A DNA stretch of 64,000 bases from Bacteroides sp. (GCA_014801585.1 JAAVDX010000021.1:1-64000), one strand, 5' to 3'. Positions 18,868 through 27,755 are shown, counted from the stretch's first letter. A program made the numbers and translations. The notes: generated from the letters alone by a model not told the origin.

Positions 18868-20400
18868 ATGGATAGAAAAGTACGTGTGCGCTTCGCGCCA
18901 TCTCCCACCGGACCGCTCCACATTGGAGGTGTCCGCACTGCACTCTTCAATTATCTCTTCGCCCGCGCTAACGGCGGCGATATGATTCTGCGTATCGAGG
19001 ATACCGATAGCAACCGCTTCGTACCGGGTGCGGAAGATTATATCAACGAGTCGCTCAAATGGCTCGGAATCGGAATCGATGAGGGTGTCAGAGAGGGTGG
19101 CGAATATGGTCCCTACAAGCAGTCGGAGCGTCGCGATATTTATCGTGAATACGTGAAGCGGCTCCTCGATGCAGGTAAGGCTTATATCGCTTTCGACACT
19201 CCCGAAGAATTGGCTAAGGCTCGCGAGGAACATCCTAATTTCCAGTATGACTCCCACACGCGCGGCAACATGCGCAATTCTCTCACTCTGGGCGAGGAGG
19301 AGACCAAGCGTCTGATCGATGCCGGTGAGCAGTACGTAGTCCGCTTCAAGATCGAACCGGATCAGATCGTAAAGGTCAACGACCGTATCCGCGGAGAAGT
19401 GACCGTAAACTCCAATATTTTGGATGATAAGGTGCTGTATAAGAGTGCTGACGACCTGCCCACTTACCACCTTGCCAATATCGTCGACGACCATCTGATG
19501 AAGGTGAGCCATGTAATCCGCGGTGAGGAATGGCTTCCCTCGGCTCCCCTCCACGTGCTGCTGTACGAGGCTTTCGGCTGGCATGACACAATGCCGGAAT
19601 TCGTGCATCTCCCGCTTCTGCTCAAGCCTGTAGGCAATGGTAAACTTTCAAAGCGCGACGGCGACAAACTCGGATTCCCCGTATTCCCTCTCGAATGGCA
19701 CGACCCCAAATCGGGCGACGTCTCTTCAGGCTATCGCGAACAGGGTTATCTCCCCGAGGCGGTCGTAAACTTCCTCGCCCTTCTTGGCTGGAACCCGGGC
19801 GACGATTCGGAAGTAATGTCGATGGACGAACTTATCTCTAAGTTCTCTTTCGACCATTGCTCGAAGTCGGGTGCCAAGTTCGATTACAATAAGGGTAAAT
19901 GGTTTAATCACGAGTATCTTATGGCTCGTCCGGACTCCGAACTCGCCGAACTCTTCATGCCCGTCCTTAAGGAGAAGGGAATCGAAGGTTTCGATAAGGA
20001 GTATGTCGCAAAGGCTCTCGGCATGGTGAAGGGACGCGCCAATCTTATCCCCGACCTCTGGGAACAGGGTTCTTTCTTCTTTGAAGCTCCGACGGAGTAT
20101 GCTCCGAAGGATGTCAAGAAGCGCTGGAGCGCACAGACTCCGGCTATAATGGAGGAACTGATAGTCGTGCTTGAAGGTATCGACGACATGACCTCGGCCA
20201 ACGCTGAAAAGATCGTGCTCGACTGGATCGCATCTAAGGAATATCATCTCGGCAACGTGATGAATGCCTTCCGTCTGGCCGTAGTCGGTCAGTGTAAGGG
20301 TCCGCACATGTTTGATATTACCGAACTTATGCCCAAGTCGGAAGTAATCGCACGCATCCGTCGCGCTGTCGAGAATATTCCGGCTCCGGCGGCTGAGTGA
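18868..20400 (+). CDS. gltX: Glutamyl-tRNA synthetase
   Basis: A 510-residue class Ib synthetase that attaches glutamate to tRNA-Glu. The HIGH-type signature [12 protein letters not shown] is at about 10-21 and the KMSKS-type signature GKLSKRDG at about 258-265. The C-terminal anticodon-binding region is all-helical, as in bacterial GluRS. Whether it is discriminating or also charges tRNA-Gln is not decided here; no gatCAB genes are visible. It ends 70 nt before waaA and may share a transcript with it. Confidence 0.97.
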   Translation: MDRKVRVRFAPSPTGPLHIGGVRTALFNYLFARANGGDMILRIEDTDSNRFVPGAEDYINESLKWLGIGIDEGVREGGEYGPYKQSERRDIYREYVKRLLDAGKAYIAFDTPEELAKAREEHPNFQYDSHTRGNMRNSLTLGEEETKRLIDAGEQYVVRFKIEPDQIVKVNDRIRGEVTVNSNILDDKVLYKSADDLPTYHLANIVDDHLMKVSHVIRGEEWLPSAPLHVLLYEAFGWHDTMPEFVHLPLLLKPVGNGKLSKRDGDKLGFPVFPLEWHDPKSGDVSSGYREQGYLPEAVVNFLALLGWNPGDDSEVMSMDELISKFSFDHCSKSGAKFDYNKGKWFNHEYLMARPDSELAELFMPVLKEKGIEGFDKEYVAKALGMVKGRANLIPDLWEQGSFFFEAPTEYAPKDVKKRWSAQTPAIMEELIVVLEGIDDMTSANAEKIVLDWIASKEYHLGNVMNAFRLAVVGQCKGPHMFDITELMPKSEVIARIRRAVENIPAPAAE

Positions 20401-20469
20401 ATCCGGCCCTGTCAGCCGCTCGATGGCAGTACCCCCCGTTTCACGTCCGTATACCCCCTTCTTTAGGAT

Positions 20470-21738
20470 ATGCTACTTTACGATCTCGGAATCTATCTCT
20501 ATCGTCAGGGAATCCGAATTGCAGCCCATACATCCCGCCACGCCAAGCCCCGACTTCTCAACGAGGGGCTCGGCGAGGTATGGGATCGTCTGCTCCCGCT
20601 GAAAAGCGGTGAAGGTCGCAATGTATGGATTCACGTCGCTTCATTGGGAGAGTTTGAGCAGGGCCGACCCCTGATCGAACGTCTGAAGCGCGAACATCCC
20701 GAACTGCGCATCATTCTTACCTTCTTCTCCCCTTCCGGCTATGAGGTAAGAAAGAATTACAAGGAGGCCGATATCGTGGCTTACCTCCCGATAGATACTC
20801 CGCGCAATGTCAGCAGATTTCTGGATATCGTCAGGCCTGAGATGGCAATCTTCGTGAAATATGAGTTCTGGCTCAATTATCTGAAGGAGTTACGCCGACG
20901 CGAGATTCCGACCTATCTCATCAGCGGCATTTTCCGCCCGGATCAACTCTTCTTCAAGTCGTATGGCGGTTTCTACCGCAATGCGCTCCGTACATTCCGC
21001 CGACTCTACGTGCAGGATGAACGCAGCCGCCGACTGCTTGACGGAATCGGCATTACTGACGTGACGGTCGCCGGCGACACTCGTTTCGACCGTGTGACCG
21101 ATATTATGCGCGGAGTCAAACCCCATCGCATACTCGACCTCTTCTGTAAAGCTCCCGGCGATGAGCGTCTGACATTTCTCGCCGGCAGCTCCTGGCCGGA
21201 GGATGAGGCAGTCTACGCGGAATGGCTGAGGGAGTCAGGGGATTCAGTCAAAGGTGTGATTGCGCCGCATGAATTCGATGCCGAGCGTCTGAAGCGATTG
21301 CTCGGACTATTCGGAGATAAGGCTGTGCTGATGAGCGAGGCAGAAGGAAATCCTGAACTGTTGGAGGGGAAACAGGTTCTTATAATCGATTGTTTCGGGT
21401 TGCTTGCTTCGGCCTATTCCTATGCCGACATAGCCTATGTAGGAGGTGGATTCGGAGCCGGACTCCACAACATCAACGAAGCCGCCGTCTATGGCATACC
21501 GGTCTTTTACGGCCCGAACCATTCGAAATTCATCGAAGCGGAGGAGATGAAAACGCAAGGGGGTGGCATTGCGATCAATTCCAAAGAGGAATTCCGCGAG
21601 AAAGCCGACCGACTCCTTGCCGACCCCTCCGAACGCAAGGCGCTCGGCCAACGCTCCGCAACCTACATCCGCTCCAAACTCGGAGCGACCGACATAATCT
21701 ACTCCGACCTATTTGCGACCACTGCGAATATGAGATAG
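20470..21738 (+). CDS. waaA: 3-deoxy-D-manno-octulosonic acid (Kdo) transferase
   Basis: A 422-residue GT30 enzyme that adds Kdo from CMP-Kdo to the lipid A precursor at the inner membrane. An N-terminal membrane-associated helix precedes the GT-B fold. Conserved blocks are WIHVASLGEFEQGRPLI (contains the catalytic Glu, about 60), FFSPSGYEVRKNY, VKYEFWLNYL, and in the C-terminal domain LAGSSWPEDE and YVGGGFGAGLHNINEAAVYGIPV. Length is normal. It shows that the organism makes lipid A with at least one Kdo. It is followed by a hairpin and then by the first copy of the 88-bp repeat that bounds the accessory segment. Confidence 0.96.
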   Translation: MLLYDLGIYLYRQGIRIAAHTSRHAKPRLLNEGLGEVWDRLLPLKSGEGRNVWIHVASLGEFEQGRPLIERLKREHPELRIILTFFSPSGYEVRKNYKEADIVAYLPIDTPRNVSRFLDIVRPEMAIFVKYEFWLNYLKELRRREIPTYLISGIFRPDQLFFKSYGGFYRNALRTFRRLYVQDERSRRLLDGIGITDVTVAGDTRFDRVTDIMRGVKPHRILDLFCKAPGDERLTFLAGSSWPEDEAVYAEWLRESGDSVKGVIAPHEFDAERLKRLLGLFGDKAVLMSEAEGNPELLEGKQVLIIDCFGLLASAYSYADIAYVGGGFGAGLHNINEAAVYGIPVFYGPNHSKFIEAEEMKTQGGGIAINSKEEFREKADRLLADPSERKALGQRSATYIRSKLGATDIIYSDLFATTANMR

Positions 21739-21784
21739 AATCTACCGCCTCTATTCTAAAACATAAGGATACAGGCGGTAGATT
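21739..21784 (+). terminator. Hairpin after waaA (copy 1 of an island-linked hairpin)
   Basis: AATCTACCGCCT (21739-21750) pairs perfectly with AGGCGGTAGATT (21773-21784), loop 22 nt. The 47-bp unit is aligned without gaps to 25792-25838, with about eight differences, many of them in the loop. It abuts the 88-bp repeat directly. Confidence 0.75.
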
Positions 21785-21785
21785 A

Positions 21786-21873
21786 ATTATACACAAGGGT
21801 CAGAAAGTATTGAAACGTTAGACTCACATAATCCGTAAAAACTCAGAGAAATAATCGATTAATGGTATGACGG
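21786..21873 (+). repeat. 88-bp direct repeat, left copy (gene scar)
   Basis: Identical to 26991-27078 except for G21869 versus A27074. In the right copy the first 36 bp encode the last 11 residues and stop of an LRR protein (IIHKGQKVLKR). Here the same codons stand without a gene in front. The left copy is thus the 3' remnant of a gene that was deleted, or the boundary of a duplicated or inserted segment. Confidence 0.92.
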
Positions 21874-21894
21874 ATCTGATTTATTACCTTTTAA

Positions 21895-21926
21895 TTTGCT
21901 TTTACAGATATTTTAAATTACATTTG
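21895..21926 (+). promoter_or_regulatory. Promoter for the first LRR gene
   Basis: TTTG at 21895-21898, spacer 20 nt, TACATTTG at 21919-21926. Transcription would start near 21933 and give a leader of about 200 nt. The leader holds a 7-bp hairpin (22043-22049 with 22059-22065) and repeated CTATTATAC words. Core and following bases (CATTTGCACT) resemble the promoter of the paralogue at 34787-34818. Confidence 0.8.
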
Positions 21927-22132
21927 CACTCGAAAAGTAGTGTCACTTATTCTTCACAATTCTGCACTCTTTTTTCATTATAATTTCTAACACCTCAACA
22001 CCTCTGTATATTCGTAATGATTCCCATCTTATACAGTCTATTATACGGAGATTAATATTCCGTATTCTATTATACAGGATGGAGAAGTTGTATATAACAA
22101 GAAAATTATAAAACATTAATATTGCATCAATT

Positions 22133-23209
22133 ATGAGAACTCTAAATTATGGCAGATGGATTCAATATGTTTCCGTTCTCATACTCCTATTTCTCGTGGA
22201 AATGCCTGTCGTTGCTGAGACTGTAGTCATTGAACATGAGGCGAGGGTGTTCCAACACGAAGGACTGACTTATAAAGTAATAGATCCTTATGCCAAACCT
22301 CTCAAGCTCGCCCTTATTGACGTAAGAGAGGATTTACGGGGTAATATAGTAATTCCTGAAGAGTTATATATTACAACTACATTACGGCTTGACAAAGAAC
22401 CCGTAAGAGCAATAGTTGTTAGAATCGCTGATAATTTCTTAGCCAATTGGAATGAGAAAAATAAAAATGCTGAAGCAACTTTTCTTATCAAATTTGATTT
22501 ACCCTCCACTGTGAGAAGTATTGGTGACAACGCATTCGCAAGTTGGGATCGAGTGAATAGAATTATACTCAAAGAAGGATTAGAAAATATAGGAGCTTTC
22601 GCATTTAAGAATTCAGAGTTATGGGATATAACGATTCCGGAGTCTGTAATATACCTCGGATACGGATGCTTCCAGGACTCAAGAAATCTAAGAAAAATCA
22701 TTCTCCCTTCAACTTTAAAAGCATTAGGCGGAAACGTTTTCTCATATACTATACTTGAGGATATTTATTGCTATGCTGCAACACCACCTATTGCCGACGA
22801 ATCCGATTTCGGATTGGATGAATCTTTAAGTCTATATCTTCCCTTAGAAACCAAGCGGGTTGACTTCGCAAGGTGTAGAATTCACGTACCTGCGGAGTCG
22901 GTCGAACTCTACAAAAATGCTCCGGGATGGGAAATATTCTTCAATATCGTTCCGCTTACTGATGAGGATATTCTTTCCTCAACGGAGAGAATTGAGGAGT
23001 CATTAGCTACCGCCGGCAATATTGACTATACGGTAAATGACGGGAACCTAACCGTAGCAACTCATGCAGGAGATAAATTGACCGTATATGACACCAACGG
23101 AATTTGCTTGCAACAGGCATCTTTCGCTTCCGATGATACTTTCTCCTACAAAGGCTCAGGCATAGTAATACTTTACGTCAACAATAACAGCGTAACAGTT
23201 GCCCTGTAA
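22133..23209 (+). CDS. Secreted BspA-like leucine-rich-repeat protein with putative T9SS tail
   Basis: A 358-residue protein with a signal peptide (about 1-30, ending VVAE). The middle has LRR_5/BspA-type repeats of about 23 residues: STVRSIGDNAFASW, GLENIGAFAFKNS, ESVIYLGYGCFQDS, STLKALGGNVFSY. A segment with the FARCRIHVPAESVELYKNAPGW motif ends the repeat domain. The last ~65 residues (KLTVYDTNGICLQ...GSGIVILYVNNNSVTVAL) resemble a type A type IX secretion C-terminal signal. BspA-like proteins often bind host or bacterial surfaces; the ligand here is unknown. It is a full-length paralogue of the protein at 34900-35955 and differs from the LRR protein at 25851 in its tail type. Confidence 0.82.
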   Translation: MRTLNYGRWIQYVSVLILLFLVEMPVVAETVVIEHEARVFQHEGLTYKVIDPYAKPLKLALIDVREDLRGNIVIPEELYITTTLRLDKEPVRAIVVRIADNFLANWNEKNKNAEATFLIKFDLPSTVRSIGDNAFASWDRVNRIILKEGLENIGAFAFKNSELWDITIPESVIYLGYGCFQDSRNLRKIILPSTLKALGGNVFSYTILEDIYCYAATPPIADESDFGLDESLSLYLPLETKRVDFARCRIHVPAESVELYKNAPGWEIFFNIVPLTDEDILSSTERIEESLATAGNIDYTVNDGNLTVATHAGDKLTVYDTNGICLQQASFASDDTFSYKGSGIVILYVNNNSVTVAL

Positions 23210-23326
23210 GATCATCTCAACAAGAAATGTAAAACCTTTCTAATTGAAGATATACTTCAAAGTTCACCATTTATATTAGATCATTCTCTATTTCTTCTAT
23301 TTTTTTGGGATATTGTTTAAATTTTG

Positions 23327-23357
23327 TTTGGATAATCATATAATTTGATTATCTTTG
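23327..23357 (+). promoter_or_regulatory. Promoter for the C25 protease gene
   Basis: TTTG at 23327-23330, spacer 19 nt, TATCTTTG at 23350-23357. The start codon follows 35 nt later, so the leader is short. The protease has its own promoter and need not depend on the upstream LRR gene. Confidence 0.82.
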
Positions 23358-23392
23358 CATTCGATATCATTTTTTAACTAAACCTCATTTAT

Positions 23393-25783
23393 ATGAAACG
23401 CTTATTGTTCATCCTATTAATTTTGCCTTTCGTTGCGCTATGCTACGGGAAGGTAAAACACATGGGTTACAGTGAATCCGGAATTGTGATTGAATACGAC
23501 TTTTCTGATTTCACTTCAACTCCGGATCCTGCAGATCCCAGTCTTTCACACTTCATAGTTCAAGGATGCTCGATCATGAAAGGTGAGGGGCTACCTGCAC
23601 TCCCATTCAAAGGGGAAAGTTTCGAAATTCCTAAGGGGATTACTCTTGGCGAAATCCAGATTGAGGAAATTACCGACACCATAATAGGCAAATGTGCGCC
23701 GGCTAGATTATTTTATTCAGACAGCGAACCTATTCCTACAACAAATGAAAATAATATTATTCCCTATGACGGAATATGGCCATCGACTTCGGCTTGTCTT
23801 GGAGAAACTGGGACATATAGAGACCGGCAGATAGGTAAAGTAATTATCTATCCGGTTCGTTATGATTATAATAACGAAATGGCAGTAGTTAGTAAACGTC
23901 TTAAAATAACAATCCCTTTTATTAACTCTCCAGTCACATATAATTTATCGGAAGATGAATCTGAACATTCTTTACCCAAAGATATGTTTTCCGCGTATTG
24001 TCCTCTAAATCTTCAAGTATCTAATGAAGTCACTCCAGTGGGTTCTGCTTATCAACCTCCGGTATTACTTCCAACTTTGATGATGGTTACACCTAAAAGA
24101 TTTGAAGAACCTATAAGAACATTTGCTAAATGGAAACAGCGAATGGGGTACTCCGTATATATTGAAGTAGTATCTGACGAATCTAAACTTTTAGATCCTA
24201 ATTATACCAAATCTCTTATTACAAACAGATACAAAACTGACAAGAATCTCGAGTATGTACTTCTCGTGGGAGGTGGAGATATTATCCGGCCTTGTGAGGG
24301 GAAATATACCGTAAAGTTTGACAATGTTACAAATCCAAGAAAAGTTTATACAGATTTTTATTTTTGTTGTATGGATGGAGATAATGACTTTACTCCAGAT
24401 TTGGTAATTGGCAGATTCCCCGCTCATAATGTTGAGGATTTAAATGCTATGATTTCTAAAACCATGCACTATGAAAAGAATCCTCCCGTTTCATATCCCA
24501 ATTTTTATCAAACAGGCATTCATATTGGCGAATGGGAGGACCAAGCAAAATCAACTGGTAAAGCTGGCTTCGAAAGACGTAATTTTATATGGACATCCGA
24601 ATGGTTCCGTAACCAATTAATTACAAATTTTGGATTAGACGTAAAAAGACTATATTACAAATATTCCACGGCGACTCCTACTCATTACGCTAATGGAATC
24701 GGCCTTACACAAGATTTAAAGGATTACTTCTTAACTAATAATCTTACCACCTCACAAATCAATGGCGCCATAAATACAGGGGCTCTTTATATCCTTGCAA
24801 GGTGCCACGGAGGTGTAAGCGTTTGGACTAACCTCGGATATAACGAGAATTACGTTCGAAATCTTATAAACTTAAACAGACTTTCATTTGTATATGCCGT
24901 CAATTGCAACTCTGGAATAATCTACAATCCTGAAATTAAAGCGGAACAAAGTAGATACATAGATTATTCACTTTGTGAAGAATTCTTACGTAATAATCAT
25001 GGTGGTGCGGTATGCGCGCTGGGTGCCAATGGGGAATCAGATAGTGATTACAACGATTTCTTAGCAGCTGCAATCTTCAATGCCACCTATGTCAATAGTG
25101 CCTTAGGATTTGAAATACCCAATGCATTAGATTTTATGAATCAATTTGGCTTATTTTCTGAGTTCGGCAAAATATGTCAGGCGGCTATAGAAAATATGGT
25201 AGTTCAAGCGGACGGATATTCCGTAATTGGAAAGCGATTTGACCAAGCAAGGTATAATCGAGAATGCTATAATTGCTTGGGAGATCCCACTGTAAGATTC
25301 AATATATCTGCCCCAATTATAAAAGATGCGGAACATTTAAGAACAGAAAATAATGAGGCAAGATTAGATCCGCGCATGATAGTGGATGCAAGATTAGATC
25401 AATTAACCTTTGGTTATTCTAATCTTGCTTTATGGGGTCCTGAATTTCTTGGGAAGGATGCTGATGGCAATGAACGAGACTTGACCGGGTATTCTCTGAT
25501 TGGTGATGGTTATGTTCCCATACTATTAGAAGAATATCAAGAATCTCATTCATTATCAAAACCTATCATATCCTCAATTAAAGGAGATGATTCAAATATT
25601 TTTATTAACCTCACTGGACCAACAACAAATACCTACGTATGCTTATATGACATATACGGGAATAGGGTTAATATAACTGAGGTTTCGAATGAATCTATGA
25701 TAGTTCCCAAACCAAATGGGATGAGCATTATTACCCTTGAAAAGGATGGAGTCATTTTAGACTCTGCTAAACTTCATAAATAA
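23393..25783 (+). CDS. Gingipain-family (C25) secreted cysteine protease
   Basis: A 796-residue exported protease. Signal peptide (1-19, LCYG), a propeptide-like region (about 20-210), then the C25 catalytic domain beginning LLPTLMMVTPKRFEEPIRTFAKWKQRMGY. The catalytic pair is visible: H472 in ARCHGGVSVW and C505 in VNCNSG, 33 residues apart, the same spacing as His211/Cys244 of Arg-gingipain. An Ig-like or beta region follows, and the C-terminal ~65 residues (YVCLYDIYGNRV ... GMSIITLEKDGVILDSAKLHK) look like a type IX secretion signal. PorU also contains C25 but is longer and lacks a secretion tail, so I prefer a secreted effector. Arg or Lys specificity cannot be read from sequence. Confidence 0.88.
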   Translation: MKRLLFILLILPFVALCYGKVKHMGYSESGIVIEYDFSDFTSTPDPADPSLSHFIVQGCSIMKGEGLPALPFKGESFEIPKGITLGEIQIEEITDTIIGKCAPARLFYSDSEPIPTTNENNIIPYDGIWPSTSACLGETGTYRDRQIGKVIIYPVRYDYNNEMAVVSKRLKITIPFINSPVTYNLSEDESEHSLPKDMFSAYCPLNLQVSNEVTPVGSAYQPPVLLPTLMMVTPKRFEEPIRTFAKWKQRMGYSVYIEVVSDESKLLDPNYTKSLITNRYKTDKNLEYVLLVGGGDIIRPCEGKYTVKFDNVTNPRKVYTDFYFCCMDGDNDFTPDLVIGRFPAHNVEDLNAMISKTMHYEKNPPVSYPNFYQTGIHIGEWEDQAKSTGKAGFERRNFIWTSEWFRNQLITNFGLDVKRLYYKYSTATPTHYANGIGLTQDLKDYFLTNNLTTSQINGAINTGALYILARCHGGVSVWTNLGYNENYVRNLINLNRLSFVYAVNCNSGIIYNPEIKAEQSRYIDYSLCEEFLRNNHGGAVCALGANGESDSDYNDFLAAAIFNATYVNSALGFEIPNALDFMNQFGLFSEFGKICQAAIENMVVQADGYSVIGKRFDQARYNRECYNCLGDPTVRFNISAPIIKDAEHLRTENNEARLDPRMIVDARLDQLTFGYSNLALWGPEFLGKDADGNERDLTGYSLIGDGYVPILLEEYQESHSLSKPIISSIKGDDSNIFINLTGPTTNTYVCLYDIYGNRVNITEVSNESMIVPKPNGMSIITLEKDGVILDSAKLHK

Positions 25784-25791
25784 AACTAATA

Positions 25792-25837
25792 AATCTATCG
25801 CCTTTATTCTAAAACGCTTAGATAAAGGCGGTAGATT
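25792..25837 (+). terminator. Hairpin between the protease and second LRR genes (copy 2)
   Basis: A 16-bp stem with one G-U pair: AATCTATCGCCTTTAT (25792-25807) with ATAAAGGCGGTAGATT (25822-25837), followed by AAAATC. It begins 9 nt after the protease stop and ends 13 nt before the next ATG. It likely terminates or attenuates read-through, because no separate promoter for the next gene is evident. Confidence 0.75.
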
Positions 25838-25850
25838 AAAATCAACATAC

Positions 25851-27026
25851 ATGAAACAAAAATTATTTATAACACTTAGCATCCTTTGTTCCGCTATGGC
25901 TATTTATGCAGAGGAGAATAATAGCGACCGTACATGGTGGGATAAAGACAATTGTCTGTTAGACGGGGAATGCTATTATATAGAAGAGGATGTAGTGTAT
26001 GATCCTTGGACAAAAACGGAATATCGCCTCGATGACTGGATTGAATTTTATGGCGAGTACGGTGCAGGCATTAAGTATGGATTTCATATAGAGAACAAGG
26101 ACAGATTGGAAGTCTCCATAACTGCACCTTTCGTAGCTCATGCCACTGAACCGGACAACTTTGTAGAGAAACATATTATTCTCCCGGATAGAGTTGAACA
26201 TAATGGGAAAACCTATTCGGTAACAGCTATTCAGAATAGTCCTGCCTTTAGAGCAAACCGGATAGAACTGCCTTCTTCCATCAGATATATCAGTTCGAAT
26301 AATTATTCCACTAATGAGGAAGATTCAGAATATTCCATATATGATAGATGTAAGGCAGAGTTCATCTTTAACGAGGGTCTTGAGACAATTATGGATAACG
26401 TATTCTTCCGTGCGGATATTTCCTCGCTTAAATTACCGGGGTCATTGCGGTCGATTGGTAGCGATTTCGCGGGGAAATGTCGAAATCTTGAGTCTGTGGA
26501 TTTTAACGAAGGCCTGATTTCTATCGGAGAAAATGCACTCTCAGACTGTCCGAGAATTACAGAAATAGATCTCCCTTCCACTCTGCTCACCTTAGGGCGC
26601 AACTCGTTCAATTCATGCGAAAACCTCGAAAAGCTCCATATCTCACGCTGGATTCGCAACCGCAACGGTTTTGAAGGAATTGCCAACAACTGTCCTAACA
26701 TCAAAGAGATTGTCTACGACAGCAATACTCCCTATCCCGCCGTCAACTCCTTCAATAAGGTCAATAAGGAGGAATGTACCCTCTACGTTCCCTATCGTCG
26801 CGGATATGTATATGCACAGACAGAAGGATGGAAGGAATTCAGAAATATCGTAGAGATGGACGAACTTACCACTGCTCTACATCCTGCTGACGTAGCCCAA
26901 AATGCAAACTCAACTACAGATGAGGATGTCTATACGACCCTTGAAGGTATCCGCTATGAGGAATGGAACGAGATTCCTTCTAACACCATCATTATACACA
27001 AGGGTCAGAAAGTATTGAAACGTTAG
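25851..27026 (+). CDS. Secreted leucine-rich-repeat protein with short sorting tail
   Basis: A 391-residue protein. Signal peptide 1-20 (SILCSAMAIYAE). An N-terminal acidic region of about 90 residues is followed by LRR_5-type repeats (GLETIMDNVFFRA, GSLRSIGSDFAGKC, GLISIGENALSDC, STLLTLGRNSFNSC) and a VPYRRGYVYAQTEGWKEF end motif of the kind found in BspA-like proteins. The tail VYTTLEGIRYEEWNEIPSN then IIHKGQKVLKR is like the short type IX-type tails common in Bacteroidales (GiYIinGkKvlvK). The last 11 codons and the stop lie in the 88-bp direct repeat. No promoter is seen, so expression probably depends on read-through past the hairpin at 25792. Confidence 0.82.
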   Translation: MKQKLFITLSILCSAMAIYAEENNSDRTWWDKDNCLLDGECYYIEEDVVYDPWTKTEYRLDDWIEFYGEYGAGIKYGFHIENKDRLEVSITAPFVAHATEPDNFVEKHIILPDRVEHNGKTYSVTAIQNSPAFRANRIELPSSIRYISSNNYSTNEEDSEYSIYDRCKAEFIFNEGLETIMDNVFFRADISSLKLPGSLRSIGSDFAGKCRNLESVDFNEGLISIGENALSDCPRITEIDLPSTLLTLGRNSFNSCENLEKLHISRWIRNRNGFEGIANNCPNIKEIVYDSNTPYPAVNSFNKVNKEECTLYVPYRRGYVYAQTEGWKEFRNIVEMDELTTALHPADVAQNANSTTDEDVYTTLEGIRYEEWNEIPSNTIIIHKGQKVLKR

Positions 27027-27078
27027 ACTCACATAATCCGTAAAAACTCAGAGAAATAATCGATTAATGGTATAACGG
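26991..27078 (+). repeat. 88-bp direct repeat, right copy
   Basis: Covers the final 11 codons and stop of the LRR gene and 52 bp downstream. It is 87/88 identical to 21786-21873 and in the same orientation, 5205 bp apart. Flanking bases diverge at once on both sides. Confidence 0.92.
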
Positions 27079-27110
27079 CTATAGGGAGCCTACCGATTAT
27101 GATCGGAATA

Positions 27111-27142
27111 TTTGGAAACGCGGAGAAATTTTTGTAACTTTG
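27111..27142 (+). promoter_or_regulatory. greA promoter
   Basis: TTTG at 27111-27114, spacer 20 nt, TAACTTTG at 27135-27142. Predicted start near 27149, giving a leader of about 145 nt that contains a terminator-like hairpin. Confidence 0.85.
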
Positions 27143-27187
27143 CATTGTAGTTCTTAAGTAGACTATTAAAAGGTTTGAGATATGAAA

Positions 27188-27240
27188 GGGTCTCTTCCCG
27201 GATGCTCGCTGCATATGGGAAGGGGTTCCTTCTTTTTTAA
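27188..27240 (+). terminator. Terminator-like hairpin inside the greA leader
   Basis: CTCTTCCC (27192-27199) pairs with GGGAAGGGG (27217-27225), with an inner ATGC/GCAT stem (27202-27205 and 27211-27214, loop TCGCT) and possible outer G-C/G-U pairs. It is followed by TTCCTTCTTTTTTAA. This is an intrinsic terminator or attenuator placed before the greA start; it would release a ~90-nt RNA from the greA promoter. Confidence 0.65.
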
Positions 27241-27293
27241 CCTCTTATTAATTCTAACCGGTATTAATCCGATAATCAACAAAAATCATAACC

Positions 27294-27755
27294 ATGGCAT
27301 ACCTCACACAAGAAGGATACGACAAGAAAATGCAGGAACTCGCCGAACTCGAGGCACAGCGTCCCGCCATCAAGGCTGCTATCGCTGAGGCACGCGACAA
27401 AGGCGACCTTTCCGAAAATGCTGAATACGATGCGGCCAAGGAAGCTCAGGGTCTTCTCGAAATGAAGATTGCCAAACTGAAGGAACTCGTAGCCAACGCA
27501 CGCATCATCGACGACTCTCAGCTCAACACCGACGAAGTGCAGCTTCTCAATAAAGTGACTATCAAGAATCTCGCTAACGGAATGGTAGTGACCTACACTA
27601 TCGTCACTGAGAGCGAGGCAAACTTCCGCGAGAACAAACTCGCATCGACCACACCCATCGCAGCCGCTCTGATCGGTCATAAGGTGGGCGACGTAGTCAC
27701 CTGTCAGGTGCCGGTCGGCGAGATGAAGTTTGAAATCATCAAGATCGAAATCTAA
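27294..27755 (+). CDS. greA: Transcription elongation factor GreA
   Basis: A 153-residue Gre factor. It enters the RNA polymerase secondary channel and stimulates cleavage of backtracked RNA. The N-terminal coiled coil holds the tip motif with acidic residues (ARDKGDLSENAEYDAAKEAQ, about 33-52), and the C-terminal FKBP-like domain ends KVGDVVTCQVPVGEMKFEIIKIE. Length is close to the usual 157. It has its own promoter and a long leader with a terminator-like hairpin. A HIT-family gene follows after 13 nt with a strong Shine-Dalgarno, so they form an operon. Confidence 0.97.
   Translation: MAYLTQEGYDKKMQELAELEAQRPAIKAAIAEARDKGDLSENAEYDAAKEAQGLLEMKIAKLKELVANARIIDDSQLNTDEVQLLNKVTIKNLANGMVVTYTIVTESEANFRENKLASTTPIAAALIGHKVGDVVTCQVPVGEMKFEIIKIEI

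Larger units (their letters stand above)
21786..27078. other. AT-rich accessory segment bounded by 88-bp direct repeats
   Basis: A 5.3-kb segment with three secreted-protein genes (LRR, C25 protease, LRR). Base composition is visibly more AT-rich than in waaA and greA on either side, and arginine is often AGA rather than CGC/CGT. No integrase or transposase is present. The repeats would allow RecA-dependent loss of 5205 bp, leaving one copy. Horizontal origin is inference. Confidence 0.7.

Noticed and set aside
21390..21821. 143-codon ORF ending in IIHKGQKVLKR
   Set aside because: It runs in a wrong frame of waaA and only by chance joins the tail codons of the 88-bp repeat; the tail is a scar, not the end of this frame.
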